Shown here piece by piece: positions 9,286 through 18,722 of a stretch of 64,000 nt of DNA (its first letter is position 1; every line of letters begins with the position of its first letter). Origin of the DNA: DATJCV01 sp963707665 (GTDB taxonomy: Bacteria > Pseudomonadota > Gammaproteobacteria > Burkholderiales > Burkholderiaceae_D); NCBI GenBank assembly GCA_963707665.1, contig CAVPQU010000018.1:434001-498000 (forward strand). Direction: 5' to 3'. The notes below the pieces were generated by a model. That model had not been told where the DNA came from and did not search any database. It saw only the letters and a program-made list of their open reading frames with translations. Made by a program: the position numbers and the translations under genes.

Positions 9286-9720
9286 ATGAGCGACTCCCTG
9301 CATATTGTTTGCCCGCATTGCGAGGCGGTGAACCGGGTTCCGGCGGCGAAACTGCAAGAGCAGCCTGTCTGCGGCAAATGCGGAAAGGCGCTGTTTACCG
9401 GACAGCCGCTGGAACTGGACAGCGCCGGCTTCGCGAAGCACATGGCGCGCAGCGACATCCCGTTGCTGGTGGATTTCTGGGCGCCCTGGTGCGGCCCCTG
9501 CAAGGCGATGGCGCCGGCCTATGCGCAGGCAGCGCAACGGCTGGAACCGCAATTCCGCGTCGTCAAATTGAATACCGAGGAGGTGCAAGACCTGGCCGCG
9601 CGCTACGCCATCCGCAGCATCCCCACCTTGGCATTGTTCAAGAACGGACGCGAAGTCGCGCGCCAGGCGGGCGCCATGAACGAGGCAGGCATTCTGGCTT
9701 GGGCCGAGGCTCACAAGTAA
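9286..9720 (+). CDS. trxC: Thioredoxin 2 (TrxC)
   Basis: Cytosolic dithiol oxidoreductase of the TrxC type, usually part of oxidative-stress defence. The 144-residue protein begins with a zinc finger (CPHC at about 10-13 and CGKC at about 29-32), followed by a thioredoxin fold with the active site FWAPWCGPCK and the cis-Pro loop RSIPTLALF. The N-terminal zinc module separates it from TrxA. It stands alone. Confidence 0.94.
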   Translation: MSDSLHIVCPHCEAVNRVPAAKLQEQPVCGKCGKALFTGQPLELDSAGFAKHMARSDIPLLVDFWAPWCGPCKAMAPAYAQAAQRLEPQFRVVKLNTEEVQDLAARYAIRSIPTLALFKNGREVARQAGAMNEAGILAWAEAHK

Positions 9721-9763
9721 CGCCGCCACTGTGCTGCGATCAGTGGCGTGCCGGGCAAACGAC

Positions 9764-9801
9764 ATTCGGGAACGCATGCATTCCCGCCTTCGGGCAACGA
9801 C
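9764..9801. repeat. Degenerate REP-type hairpin
   Basis: CGGGAA (about 9767-9772) and TTCCCG (9781-9786) are complementary, followed by CCTTCGGGCAACGAC, which on the minus strand resembles the REP module seen at 7045-7124. It lies 45 nt after trxC and about 90 nt ahead of GTAT-pair copy 3. Confidence 0.5.
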
Positions 9802-9888
9802 AGCAGCGAGATGTTATTGCCTGATGAAATGACTGCTGACGGCGAGTAGATAATTTCAGTAATTCACTGCGACATAGCAGAGACTGAT

Positions 9889-9952
9889 GGGGTATATTGA
9901 AAGTCTGTAAATTTTATATGCGATAAATGGCATGATGTAGGGGAGTATGCGT
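9889..9952 (+). repeat. GTAT-pair intergenic element, copy 3
   Basis: Boxes GGGGTATATTGAAA and GGGGAGTATG with GTAT at 9892 and 9945 (53 nt apart); the centre contains TTTAT-ATGCG-ATAAA, a 5-bp hairpin. CTGCGACATAG lies 21 nt upstream, as in copies 2 and 8. The remainder of the 364-nt trxC-asmA gap holds no gene. Confidence 0.85.
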
Positions 9953-10084
9953 ATCTTCACAGGTCTTTTATCGAACTCCGCTGGCTGATGCGTCTTGCCG
10001 CGTGTAAGACTGAATTCGAATTGAAGCAGCTCAAGAAATTCTTGCTTTTTTCGAACTTCATGCACGCTTCATTGTCGCAATGAC

Positions 10085-12064
10085 ATGTTGCATTTAAAAA
10101 AAACCATCGGTAGAACGGCGCTCGGGCTGGTCGTGTTGCTGGCGGCTCTTCTGCTGCTGGTCAGTGTCATTCCCTGGAATTTTGCCAAACCCTGGATTAG
10201 CAATCGCGTCAGCGAAGCCACCGGTCGTTCATTCGCGATCAACGGTGATCTGGAGTTGAGCTGGCAGCGGCCGGGAGATGTGGAGAAGGGCTGGCGTGGC
10301 TGGATTCCATGGCCGCATTTGCGCGCCCACGACCTGGTGCTGGGCAATCCGCAGTGGGCCACTACCGGTCCCACCATGGCGACCGTGCCGCAGGTGGATT
10401 TCAACCTGAATCCACTGGCACTGTTTCAAAAAACGGTCGCCGTCTCATCCTTGATCCTGACCGAACCGCAACTGGTTCTGGAAGTCGGCAAGGACGGCCA
10501 GAATAACTGGAGCTTCAAAAAAAGCGAAACGCCCTCGCCCTGGCAACTGGTGCTGCAGGACTTGTCATTGAATCAGGGCACGGTGCGTCTGGTCGATCCA
10601 GTCAAGAAGGCTGATGTCAGCACCCGCATCGACACGCAGCAGGACGGCAGCATCGTCTGGAAGATCAGCGGCAAATTGAATAACGACAGCGTGGCGGGCG
10701 AGGGCAAGGCCGGCGCGCTGCTGTCACTGCAAAGCAGCGATACGCCCTATCCGGTGCAAGCGCAGTTGAAGATCGGCACCTCCGAAGTGAGCGCCAACGG
10801 CACGCTGACCAATCCGCGCCATCTGAGCAAACTCGACGTCAACCTGAAGATTAACGGCGCCAGCATGGCGCACCTGTTTCCATTCAGCGGCCTGGTGCTG
10901 CCGGAAACGCCCCGATTTTCCACCGAAGGGCGCTTGTACGGATCGATCGCAGGCGACGACTTTCATCTGACCTATGAAAAATTCACGGGCAAGGTCGGCT
11001 CCAGCGATATCGGCGGCACGCTGGAATACTTGCGCCGGGAGCCGCGCCCGCTGCTGCGCGGGGCGGTGGTGTCGAATTACCTGAACCTGAAAGACCTGGG
11101 CGCGCTGGTCAGCGGCGGCCAGGGAAAAAAGGGGCAGGGCGACGACAGCGCGAAACAGCCGCCAGGGAAAGTGTTGCCAGTGGCCCGGCTGCGCACCGAA
11201 CGCTGGGACAAGCTGGATGTGCAGGTCGAATTCAGCGGCAAGAAAATTATTCGTCGCAGCGATCTGCCGATCGAAAACCTGTTTGCCAAGATACGTCTGA
11301 ACAACGGCGAACTGTCATTTGCGCCGCTGAATTTTGGCGTGGCCGGCGGCCAGTTCAGAACCGAGCTGACGATCGACGGCAAGAACGATCCGGCGCAAGC
11401 GCGGATGAAAATCACCGCACGCGGCCTGCAACTGAAGAAATTGTTCCCGCAAGTGGAGTCGATGCGCGCCAGCCTGGGCCAGGTGCACGGTCATGCCGAG
11501 CTGTCGGCGGTCGGTAATTCGCTGGCGGCATTGGCTGGGTCGTCGAATGGCGACGTCGAAGCGCTGATCAGCCAGGGCACGATCAGCAAGTTCATCCTGG
11601 AAGCGATGGGCTTGAATATCGGCAGCGTCATCGTCTCGAAGTTATTTGGCGATCGCCAGGTGCAACTGAACTGCATGGTGAGCGACTTCGGCGTGACCAA
11701 GGGCCTGATGCGAACGCGCCTGTTCGTGGTCGATACCAACGACGCGACGATTGCGGTGGACGGCACGATCAACCTCGCCAGCGAGCAACTGGACTTGACC
11801 ATTCATCCGAACAGCAAAGGGATACGCCTGTTGTCACTGCGCTCGCCGCTGTATGTGAAGGGCAGCTTCAAGAAGCCGGATGTCGGGGTTGACAAGGGAA
11901 CGGTGACGCTGAAGGCTGGCGCTGCAGTCGCGCTGGGAGCGCTGGCCACACCCGTGGCCGCACTGTTGGCGCTGATCAATCCCGGCCCGGGGCAGGAAAA
12001 TCCGTGTCCTGGCTTGATGGCGCAAGCGGGGAAAAAGCCGGTGGAGCCGGTGGCGAACAAATAA
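10085..12064 (+). CDS. AsmA family protein
   Basis: Large envelope protein of the AsmA family, thought to act in lipid transport between membranes or outer-membrane assembly. The 659-residue product has one N-terminal membrane helix (about residues 10-32) and a long periplasmic part rich in beta strands. The AsmA N-terminal block FAKPWISNRVSEATGRSFAI is visible, and the C-terminal AsmA block includes IDGTINLASEQLDLTIHP-like residues near 565-585. A hydrophobic Ala/Leu stretch lies near residue 620. Single gene. Confidence 0.87.
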   Translation: MLHLKKTIGRTALGLVVLLAALLLLVSVIPWNFAKPWISNRVSEATGRSFAINGDLELSWQRPGDVEKGWRGWIPWPHLRAHDLVLGNPQWATTGPTMATVPQVDFNLNPLALFQKTVAVSSLILTEPQLVLEVGKDGQNNWSFKKSETPSPWQLVLQDLSLNQGTVRLVDPVKKADVSTRIDTQQDGSIVWKISGKLNNDSVAGEGKAGALLSLQSSDTPYPVQAQLKIGTSEVSANGTLTNPRHLSKLDVNLKINGASMAHLFPFSGLVLPETPRFSTEGRLYGSIAGDDFHLTYEKFTGKVGSSDIGGTLEYLRREPRPLLRGAVVSNYLNLKDLGALVSGGQGKKGQGDDSAKQPPGKVLPVARLRTERWDKLDVQVEFSGKKIIRRSDLPIENLFAKIRLNNGELSFAPLNFGVAGGQFRTELTIDGKNDPAQARMKITARGLQLKKLFPQVESMRASLGQVHGHAELSAVGNSLAALAGSSNGDVEALISQGTISKFILEAMGLNIGSVIVSKLFGDRQVQLNCMVSDFGVTKGLMRTRLFVVDTNDATIAVDGTINLASEQLDLTIHPNSKGIRLLSLRSPLYVKGSFKKPDVGVDKGTVTLKAGAAVALGALATPVAALLALINPGPGQENPCPGLMAQAGKKPVEPVANK

Positions 12065-12388
12065 ATATGCCAGAACCACTTGCTCAGTTGCCATGCACAA
12101 GCAGGGCAACGCTCGCGTCATCCTGCGCCAGGTGTTCCTTGCGTAGCGGCTACAGCCGTACTTTCCCGGACGGAAAACCATTGTTGAAAATCCGTGGGGA
12201 GATGACGAAAAAGCCGTGCATCCTTGTGTTCTCGGGCTCCAGTTGAAAGAAAATGTTCGGATCAAAATCTTATAAAAAAGAGTCGTTTTTCATGCCGGCA
12301 GGCGCTGTGCACCAAGAGCGAGGAAACTTGCACGAGCGGTAACGTGACCGAGAGAGTGCCGCTGCTCATCGCCTATCATTCGCAAAAC

Positions 12389-12417
12389 TGGCAAAAACCA
12401 AAATTTGCCGTTATAAT
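12389..12417 (+). promoter_or_regulatory. Probable promoter of tRNA-Val
   Basis: TATAAT at 12412-12417 lies 12 nt before the tRNA 5' end, with TGGCAA 17 nt upstream as a weak -35. The rest of 12065-12428 shows no gene or repeat. Confidence 0.55.
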
Positions 12418-12428
12418 CCCGCTTCTTC

Positions 12429-12505
12429 AGGCGCGTAGCTCAGCTGGTTAGAGCACTACCTTGACATGGTAGGGGTCGTTGGTTCGAGTCCAATCGTGCC
12501 TACCA
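12429..12505 (+). tRNA. tRNA-Val (anticodon GAC)
   Basis: A complete 77-nt cloverleaf. Acceptor strands AGGCGCG and CGTGCCT pair with one G-T wobble; the D arm is GCTC..GAGC, the anticodon stem CTACC/GGTAG encloses TTGACAT (anticodon GAC), and the T arm contains GGTTCGAGTCC. CCA is encoded at 12503-12505. Confidence 0.96.
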
Positions 12506-12584
12506 AATTGTTCTGATTCGTAACGTGGATGCACGGGTCATCGAGTCGGGATTGATTTGGATATCTGAAGTCGGCAAAATCGAA

Positions 12585-12620
12585 ATGGAAGCGCAGCACG
12601 GCTTCCATTTTTGCTTTTTT
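12585..12620 (+). terminator. Rho-independent terminator after tRNA-Val
   Basis: ATGGAAGC (12585-12592) pairs with GCTTCCAT (12601-12608) across an 8-nt loop and is followed by a T-rich run to 12620. It lies 80 nt after the tRNA. Confidence 0.85.
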
Positions 12621-12651
12621 GCGCCCGGGATGGATCGTTGCTGGTTAACAC

Positions 12652-12945
12652 TTAAGACGTCGGTCGTATCTCGAAATCCGCGCCACAATCAGCAGTGCCT
12701 TCGTCGATATCCAGCACGCGAGCTGCGCGCACCTGCGCCCCACGCGGCCCCTGCCAGGCCCACTCGGCGAGTTGGTCAAGAGTGTCAGCGTCGCCGCACA
12801 CCACTGCTTCCACCGAACCGTCCCTGCGATTGCGCACCCAGCCACCCAGCCCGAGCCGCTGCGCTTCGGCTGCGAAGCCGGCGCGATAGCCGACGCCTTG
12901 TACCATGCCGGTAATGCTGAAATGCCGGGTCAGGCGTTTTTCCAT
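12652..12945 (-). CDS. acyP: Acylphosphatase
   Basis: Small cytosolic enzyme hydrolysing acyl phosphates. The 97-residue protein shows the phosphate-binding signature GMVQGVGYRAGF, whose Arg is catalytic, and GWVRNRRDGSVEAVVCG with the catalytic Asn. The ATG at 12945 follows an AGGAG site; the open frame continues upstream for 89 codons without homology, so this start is preferred. Single gene. Confidence 0.94.
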   Translation of the reverse strand: MEKRLTRHFSITGMVQGVGYRAGFAAEAQRLGLGGWVRNRRDGSVEAVVCGDADTLDQLAEWAWQGPRGAQVRAARVLDIDEGTADCGADFEIRPTS

Positions 12946-13144
12946 GTCGATGCTCCTTTGGCTTGCCGATCGCGACTTAGCGGACTGACACCCTTGCCGC
13001 CGCTGACAGTACTGCTGCCGGCATATGCGGCTCTTCCAGCCATTCTTGCCCAAGTGCACCATACGGGCACACGAAATCATCTTATTAATTTTCCTGCATT
13101 CCCAAGTCGCGTGGGCTAGGCCGAAGCAGGGGCCGGCAGTCGCC

Positions 13145-13255
13145 ATCGAAAACAGGCTTGGCATGCAGTTTGTCCTGGTGCCGGCGGTTGAATTCATGAT
13201 GGGCAGCGACAAATCGCCTGAATCGTTGGTGCAGGCATACCCGCATTACGAACAA
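13145..13255 (+). pseudogene. Remnant of a formylglycine-generating-enzyme (SUMF1) family gene
   Basis: About 37 residues in one frame read ENRLGMQFVLVPAVEFMMGS followed by DKSPESLVQAYPHYE. This is the start of the FGE/SUMF1 domain (family pattern LGMxFVLIPAGEFMMGS), which normally runs about 230 residues. No continuation is found: the frame runs into a GTAT-pair element at 13290 and stops at 13354. It looks like a decayed, truncated gene. Confidence 0.6.
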
Positions 13256-13289
13256 TCCGCGCAAGGCAAAGAGAAATTGTTGCCGAGGT

Positions 13290-13353
13290 GGAGTATGCCG
13301 AAAAATATTTTCATCTATAACCGCGTCGCGGCAGCCAATGCAATGAGTATGTA
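13290..13353 (+). repeat. GTAT-pair intergenic element, copy 10 (54-nt variant)
   Basis: GGAGTATGCCGAAA at 13290 and ATGAGTATGT at 13344, GTAT cores 54 nt apart (one more than the other copies), with ACCGCG at the central position. It sits at the broken end of the SUMF1 remnant. This is a weaker member of the family. Confidence 0.6.
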
Positions 13354-13418
13354 AATTGTCTGATCGCAATACTATCGAGTGGCCAGCTTCAGTAGAATGC
13401 GGAGTGGCAGATATTTCG

Positions 13419-13432
13419 TTGACTTGCATCAT
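13419..13432 (+). promoter_or_regulatory. FNR/DNR-like box upstream of hemN
   Basis: TTGAC-TTGC-ATCAT matches the TTGAT-N4-ATCAA pattern at eight of ten positions and lies about 195 nt upstream of hemN, a gene commonly under FNR-type control. No other feature is seen in 13355-13625. Confidence 0.45.
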
Positions 13433-13625
13433 GTATTTTGTTGCGCGTTCCGCTCGACAATACCGTGATGATGCACTTCACCAGCAGGCGCGGCATCGGG
13501 CAGCAAGCGCCATCCTGGCTGAATTGCGATGCCGGTCCGGATACGAAATCCCGCTCAAGCGGCTCCCGCCTTGAATATCGCTTCCGGAGTGCCTGCAAGC
13601 CTGCACATTACCCGAGATCAAATCC

Positions 13626-15018
13626 ATGACTACCACCGCGCCAGACATCGAAATCTCCGAAGAACTGATCCGCCGCTTCGATACCCTCGGGCCGCGCTAT
13701 ACCTCGTATCCGACCGCCGATCGGTTCCACACCGATTTTGACGCGCAGACCACGATCCGCTACCTGGAGCAGCGCGCGACCCGCAGCCAGAATCCACCGC
13801 TGTCGGTGTATGTGCACCTGCCGTTTTGCGAATCGCTCTGCTATTTTTGCGCCTGCAACAAGATCATCACCAAGGATCACAGCAAGGTTGCCGAATATCT
13901 GCGCTACCTGGAGCGGGAAATGGCGATGGTGGCGGCGCATCTCGGGCCCGACCGCGAGACGGTGCAGCTGCATTTTGGCGGCGGCACGCCGACCTTCCTC
14001 TCCGCCGACGAACTGCGGCAGTTAATGGGCAATGCTGCGCGGCCATTTCAACTTCACGCCGGACGCCGAACTCGGGATCGAGATCGATCCGCGCACCGTC
14101 AACCACGATACGCTGGCGATGCTGGCGGAGCTGGGCTTCAACCGCACCAGTTTTGGCGTGCAGGATTTCGACCCGGCGGTGCAGGAGGCGGTTAACCGCA
14201 TCCAGCCGCGCGCGATGGTGGAAACCGCAATTCTGGCCAGCCGCGCTGCCGGCTTCGAGTCGATCAACGCCGACTTGATCTACGGACTGCCGAAGCAGAC
14301 CCTGGCCAGCTTCGACCGCACGCTGGATCAACTGATCGATCTGTCGCCGGACCGCATCGCGCTCTACAACTATGCGCATTTGCCGAGCCGCTTCAAGGCA
14401 CAGCGGCAGATCGTGGCGGCCGACCTGCCGAGCGCCGAGGCGCGCCTGCAGATTTTCCTGATGTCGATGCGGCGCTTGCTGGATGCGGGTTACCGCTACA
14501 TCGGCCTCGACCATTTTGCCAAGCCGGATGACGAGCTGAACCGGGCCCGCGAAAACGGCACGCTGCACCGCAATTTCCAGGGCTATACCACGCGCGCCGA
14601 GTGCGATCTGGTCGCCTTTGGCGTGTCGGCGATCAGCAAGGTCGGCAATTCGTACAGCCAGTCCTCGCACAGTATCAAGGGCTATTTCCAGCATCTGGAC
14701 GAGGGCCGCTTGCCGACCGAAAAAGGCTATGAATTGAGCCAGGATGACGTCTTGCGGCGCGAAGTGATCATGGAAGTCATGTGCGGCGGGCCACTCCGCT
14801 TTGCGCCGCTGAACCAACGCTATGGCATTGATTTCATGGCCTATTTCGCGACTGAGCTGGCGCGGCTGCAACCGTATCAGGAAGCTGGTCTGATCGACAT
14901 CACGGCCGAGGGCGTGTTCGTGTCGGCCAAGGGGCGGCTGTTCGTGCGCGCGGTCGGCCTGGTCTTCGATAAATATTTGCGTCAGCCTACTACATCAAGT
15001 TACTCGAAGCTGATTTAA
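13626..15018 (+). CDS. hemN: Oxygen-independent coproporphyrinogen III dehydrogenase, frame broken near 14031
   Basis: Radical-SAM enzyme converting coproporphyrinogen III to protoporphyrinogen IX without oxygen, needed for haem synthesis under low oxygen. It has the early tyrosine motif GPRYTSYPTADRF, the cluster-binding CESLCYFCACNK (CX3CX2C), HFGGGTP, and the C-terminal HemN domain. The frame breaks at AA 14031-14032; removing one A joins ELRQLMG to MLRGHFNFTPDAELGIEID and gives 463 residues, the normal length. An FNR-like box upstream fits its anaerobic role. Confidence 0.93.
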
Positions 15019-15249
15019 ACTACATATTGTGGTTTGGGCGGAGATGGAGCCGTCAGAATCGGGTTAAGATGAGTCAGATACCGGCGCTACGATTCGCCGG
15101 GCGATTCATGGTTTGGCCGCACCTTCATCCTGCTGTCGCCCCTGCAGCCTGCAGGCAGAGACGACATGACGGCAGGAAGCGGCGCCAACAGGCAGTCGGG
15201 TTAGCGGCGATTACCAAGGCTCACTAGCACATCGCACGCGATACTGCCA

Positions 15250-15312
15250 TGGTATGTTGAAAAAAGCGTTGATTTGCATGCGTCAAAGCAGCATGTCATT
15301 GGGAGTATGGAG
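15250..15312 (+). repeat. GTAT-pair intergenic element, copy 4
   Basis: TGGTATGTTGAAA and GGGAGTATG with GTAT at 15252 and 15305 (53 nt apart), centre CATGCGTCAAA. It lies in the 429-nt gap between hemN and nrdJ, where no gene or cobalamin riboswitch is evident. Confidence 0.78.
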
Positions 15313-15447
15313 TTAACGACGAGTCAGTGCCGAAGCTGAATACGATCCCGAACGGTCTGGCGCGGTAAAAAATTTTGTTGTCGGATATACGGCCCATGCG
15401 GCGGCCATCATCGGCGGCAAGCCGAAAGAACATCTAAGGAGACCACC

Positions 15448-18282
15448 ATGCAAAAACTGGAAAGCGCGGCCATCGCATTGGCGTTGCCGCAGGAAATTTC
15501 ACGTGAAGTGCTGCTGGAAAAATACGCCAAGGATGGCGAAACCAGTATTGATGAAGTGCTGGCGCGGGTGGCAGGTGCGCTGGCTGAGGTCGAAACGCCG
15601 AAAACTCGCAAGAAGCATGGCGAGGCGTTCCTGTGGGCAATGCAAAACGGTTTCATTCCGGCTGGCCGCATCGCCAGCGCCGCTGGTACCGGGCTGCAGA
15701 CCACGCTGATCAATTGCTTCGTGCAGCCGGTCGGCGATTCCATTACCGAAACCGTCGGCAGCAAGCCGGGCATCTACACCGCGCTGGCGCAAGCGGCCGA
15801 AACCATGCGCCGCGGCGGCGGCGTCGGCTATAACTTTTCCGCGATCCGGCCCAAGGGCGCCAAGGTCAAGGGCACCGGCAGCAGCGCCTCCGGCCCGATT
15901 TCCTACATGCGCGTGTTCGACCGTTCGTGCGAAACGGTGGAGTCGGCCGGCGCTCGGCGCGGCGCGCAGATGGCAGTGCTCAACGTCGAGCATCCGGACA
16001 TCATCGAATTCATCACGGTCAAGCAGGAAAAGGGACAGTTGAACAACTTCAACGTCTCGGTCGGCATGAGCGACGCCTTCATGCGCGCGGTGGAAGCCGA
16101 CGGCAGCTTCGAGCTGGCGCACGTGGCGCAACCGAACGACGACTTGAAGCGCGCCGGCGCCTATTTGCGGGACGACGGCAAGTGGGTGTACCGCACGGTC
16201 CAGGCGCGCGAAGTGTGGGATTTGATCATGCAAAGCACCTACGCCGCGGCCGAACCGGGCGTGCTGTACATGGACCGCATGAATGCTGAAAACAATCTCG
16301 GCTATTGCGAAGTGATCGAAGCCACCAATCCGTGCGGCGAGCAGCCGTTGCCGGACTACGGCTGCTGCTGCCTCGGCAGCATCAACCTGGTGGCTTGCGT
16401 CGAAGCGCCGTTTACGGCCGAAGCGCACTTCGATTTCGCCAAGCTGGCGAAGGTTGCCGGCATCGCGGTGCGCATGCTGGATAACGTGCTGACCGCGACC
16501 AAGTGGCCGCTGGAGGAGCAGGCGCAGGAAGCCGCCGCCAAGCGCCGCATCGGCCTCGGCTTTACCGGCCTGGGCGATGCATTGATCATGCTGGGCGTGC
16601 GCTACGACTCGGAGCGCGGGCGCGAGCTGGCGGCCGAAGTGGCGCGTGAAATGCGCGACGCCTCATACGCGGCATCGGTCGAGCTGGCCCAGGAGCGCGG
16701 CGCCTTCCCGCTGCTGGACGCGGAAAAATACCTGCAGGGCGGCTTTGCCGCGCGCCTGCCGGAGGCGTTGAAAGAACAGATCCGCCAGCACGGCATCCGC
16801 AATTCGCACCTGACCTCGATTGCGCCGACCGGCACCATTTCGCTGGCTTTCGCGGATAACGCCTCGAACGGCATCGAGCCGGCGTTTTCCTGGTTCTACA
16901 ACCGCGTCAAGCGCATGGCGGACGGCAGCAAGAAAGACTACACGGTGGAAGACCACGCCTACCGCGTGTATCGCGCGCTCGGGCATGACGTCGAGCAGTT
17001 GCCGGAGGCTTTCGTCTCGGCGCTGGAAATTTCCGCCACCGACCACATGCTGATGATTGCCGCAGTGGCACCCTACGTTGATGCGGCCATTTCGAAAACC
17101 GTGAACGTCCCGGTGGATTATCCATACGACGACTTCCGCGACCTGTATCTGCAGGCATGGCACAAGGGCTTGAAGGGCATCACCACCTATCGTCCCAATA
17201 CCGTGCTGGGCGCGGTGCTGTCGGTGTCGGCCGACAGCGCGCCGCAACCGATCACGCTGTCCGAGCAGGACAAGCGCCTGGTGCTGACGGAACTCACGAT
17301 GTCGCCGCCGCTGGCCTCGTTGCGCTGGCCGTCGCGTCCGGGTCTGCCGGTCGGCGCCAACGGCTGGATCAGCGAAACCATCCGCACGCCGCAGGGCGAT
17401 TTCGCGGTGGCGGTTTCCGACCAGGGCGGGGTGCCGTTTGAAGTCTGGGTGCTGGGTGGCCAGCCGCCGCGCGGCCTGGATGCGATCGCCAAGACGCTGT
17501 CGACCGACATGCGCGCCAATGACCGCGGCTGGCTGCGCAACAAACTGTCGATGCTGGCCAACGCCTACGGCGATGCCTTCGAGATGCCGATGCCGCCCAA
17601 TGGCCAGCGGGTGCAGGTGCCGAGCCCAACCGCGGCGCTGGCGCGCCTGGTCGAGTGGCGCTATCACCAGCTGGGCGCGCTCGATCTGCACGAGGGCGAT
17701 CCGTCACCGGTGCTGAATGCGCTGTTTGCTGCGCACGAGCCGAAAACCGGCACCGACGGCACGCTGGCGTGGGTGGCCGACGTGCGCAACCCGGCGACCG
17801 AGGATGATTTCGTGCTGATGCTGAAGGAACTGCAAATGCCGGACGGCAGCCGCCGCCCGTACAGCATGTGGCTGACCGGCGGCCACCCGCCGGCGCTGGA
17901 TGGCTTGTGCAAGCTGCTCTCCCTGGACATGCGGGTGATCGATCCGGCCTGGATCGGCATGAAGCTGCGCAAGCTGCTGAACTACGCCGAACCGCGCGGC
18001 GACTTCCTGGCGCGCGTGCCGGGCAGCGAAAAGCAGGCCAGCTATCCGTCCACGGTCGCCTATATTGCGCAACTGGTGATCCACCGCTACGCAATGCTCG
18101 GGATCCTGACCGAAAGCGGGGTGCCGGTGCAGTCGATGGGAGTGGTGGCCGGCGAACCGGGACGCACGGTGAGCCCCGTCATACGCGGCCGCCAGTGCCG
18201 CGAATGCGGCAACAGCACGGTGATCCGCAAGGATGGCTGCGATTTCTGCACCTCCTGTGGCGCGATCGGCAGCTGCGGCTGA
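15448..18282 (+). CDS. nrdJ: Adenosylcobalamin-dependent (class II) ribonucleotide reductase
   Basis: Reduces ribonucleotides to deoxyribonucleotides with a B12 radical, so it works with or without oxygen. The 944-residue protein has the active-site Cys in NCFVQPVGDS (Cys90), SARRGAQM-like loop SAGARRGAQMAVL, NPCGEQPL (Cys296), and a C-terminal zinc ribbon CRECGN...CDFCTSCGAIGSCG that supplies the redox thiols. Between about residues 615 and 905 lie two diverged tandem copies of a TSCPD-like domain (each with GG.PP.GLD followed by a S.DMR segment). An AAGGAG site precedes the ATG. No class I or III reductase is in this window. Confidence 0.95.
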   Translation: MQKLESAAIALALPQEISREVLLEKYAKDGETSIDEVLARVAGALAEVETPKTRKKHGEAFLWAMQNGFIPAGRIASAAGTGLQTTLINCFVQPVGDSITETVGSKPGIYTALAQAAETMRRGGGVGYNFSAIRPKGAKVKGTGSSASGPISYMRVFDRSCETVESAGARRGAQMAVLNVEHPDIIEFITVKQEKGQLNNFNVSVGMSDAFMRAVEADGSFELAHVAQPNDDLKRAGAYLRDDGKWVYRTVQAREVWDLIMQSTYAAAEPGVLYMDRMNAENNLGYCEVIEATNPCGEQPLPDYGCCCLGSINLVACVEAPFTAEAHFDFAKLAKVAGIAVRMLDNVLTATKWPLEEQAQEAAAKRRIGLGFTGLGDALIMLGVRYDSERGRELAAEVAREMRDASYAASVELAQERGAFPLLDAEKYLQGGFAARLPEALKEQIRQHGIRNSHLTSIAPTGTISLAFADNASNGIEPAFSWFYNRVKRMADGSKKDYTVEDHAYRVYRALGHDVEQLPEAFVSALEISATDHMLMIAAVAPYVDAAISKTVNVPVDYPYDDFRDLYLQAWHKGLKGITTYRPNTVLGAVLSVSADSAPQPITLSEQDKRLVLTELTMSPPLASLRWPSRPGLPVGANGWISETIRTPQGDFAVAVSDQGGVPFEVWVLGGQPPRGLDAIAKTLSTDMRANDRGWLRNKLSMLANAYGDAFEMPMPPNGQRVQVPSPTAALARLVEWRYHQLGALDLHEGDPSPVLNALFAAHEPKTGTDGTLAWVADVRNPATEDDFVLMLKELQMPDGSRRPYSMWLTGGHPPALDGLCKLLSLDMRVIDPAWIGMKLRKLLNYAEPRGDFLARVPGSEKQASYPSTVAYIAQLVIHRYAMLGILTESGVPVQSMGVVAGEPGRTVSPVIRGRQCRECGNSTVIRKDGCDFCTSCGAIGSCG

Positions 18283-18291
18283 GTGATGCTT

Positions 18292-18318
18292 CTGCTGGCG
18301 GGTCCGGCCCGCCAGCAG
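18292..18318. terminator. Bidirectional hairpin between convergent genes
   Basis: An 11-bp perfect inverted repeat, CTGCTGGCGGG and CCCGCCAGCAG, around a 5-nt loop, between the 3' ends of nrdJ and ybaN. There is no long T-run, but its position suggests it serves both genes. Confidence 0.6.
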
Positions 18319-18326
18319 GCTCCATT

Positions 18327-18722
18327 TCAGGAGTCGCTTTCGTCCATCCGGGAGTCGTCAGGATTGGACTGCAAGGTTTTCATCCGCAGCAGGTAAACAC
18401 TGACCGCGCTGGCGATCACCAGCAGCATGCCTTTCAGCACCATCCATTTGACTGTATAGACGGAAAACAGAATCGATGCCCACAGCATGATCAGCGCGAC
18501 GATCTTGGCCCGCAGCGGTATCCCGCGCTTTTCCTCGATATTGCGCAAGTACTCTCCAAACAGCGGATTGCCCAGCAGCCAGCGGTGCATGCGGGTTGAG
18601 CCGCGCATGTAGCAGGCGGAAGCCAGCAGCAGAAACGGCGTGGTCGGCAGCAGCGGCAGGAAGATTCCCAGAATGGCAAGTATGACGGCCAGCGTGCCGA
18701 TGATATTGAGCGTGATTTTCAT
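18327..18722 (-). CDS. DUF454 (YbaN) family membrane protein
   Basis: A 131-residue inner-membrane protein of unknown function. The DUF454 pattern is clear: ILGIFLPLLPTTPFLLLASACY, then RMHRWLLGNPLFGEYL, then two further hydrophobic segments. The Met at 18722 is preferred because it starts directly before the first membrane segment and no homology lies upstream. In some bacteria ybaN sits near haem or anaerobic genes, as here, but no role is proven. Confidence 0.85.
   Translation of the reverse strand: MKITLNIIGTLAVILAILGIFLPLLPTTPFLLLASACYMRGSTRMHRWLLGNPLFGEYLRNIEEKRGIPLRAKIVALIMLWASILFSVYTVKWMVLKGMLLVIASAVSVYLLRMKTLQSNPDDSRMDESDS

Noticed and set aside
13025..13354. A functional 109-residue protein at the SUMF1 remnant
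   Set aside because: Only about 37 residues match the family, the rest is unrelated sequence and a repeat element, and no ribosome site precedes its Met.
14031..14032. Programmed ribosomal frameshifting in hemN, upp, adhC and others
   Set aside because: No slippery heptamer or following structure is common to the sites, the genes are unrelated, and adhC would need three events. Sequence error is simpler.
15019..15447. Cobalamin riboswitch ahead of the B12-dependent reductase
   Set aside because: The gap was read for the B12 box and adjoining conserved stretches; none was recognised. It holds GTAT-pair copy 4 instead.
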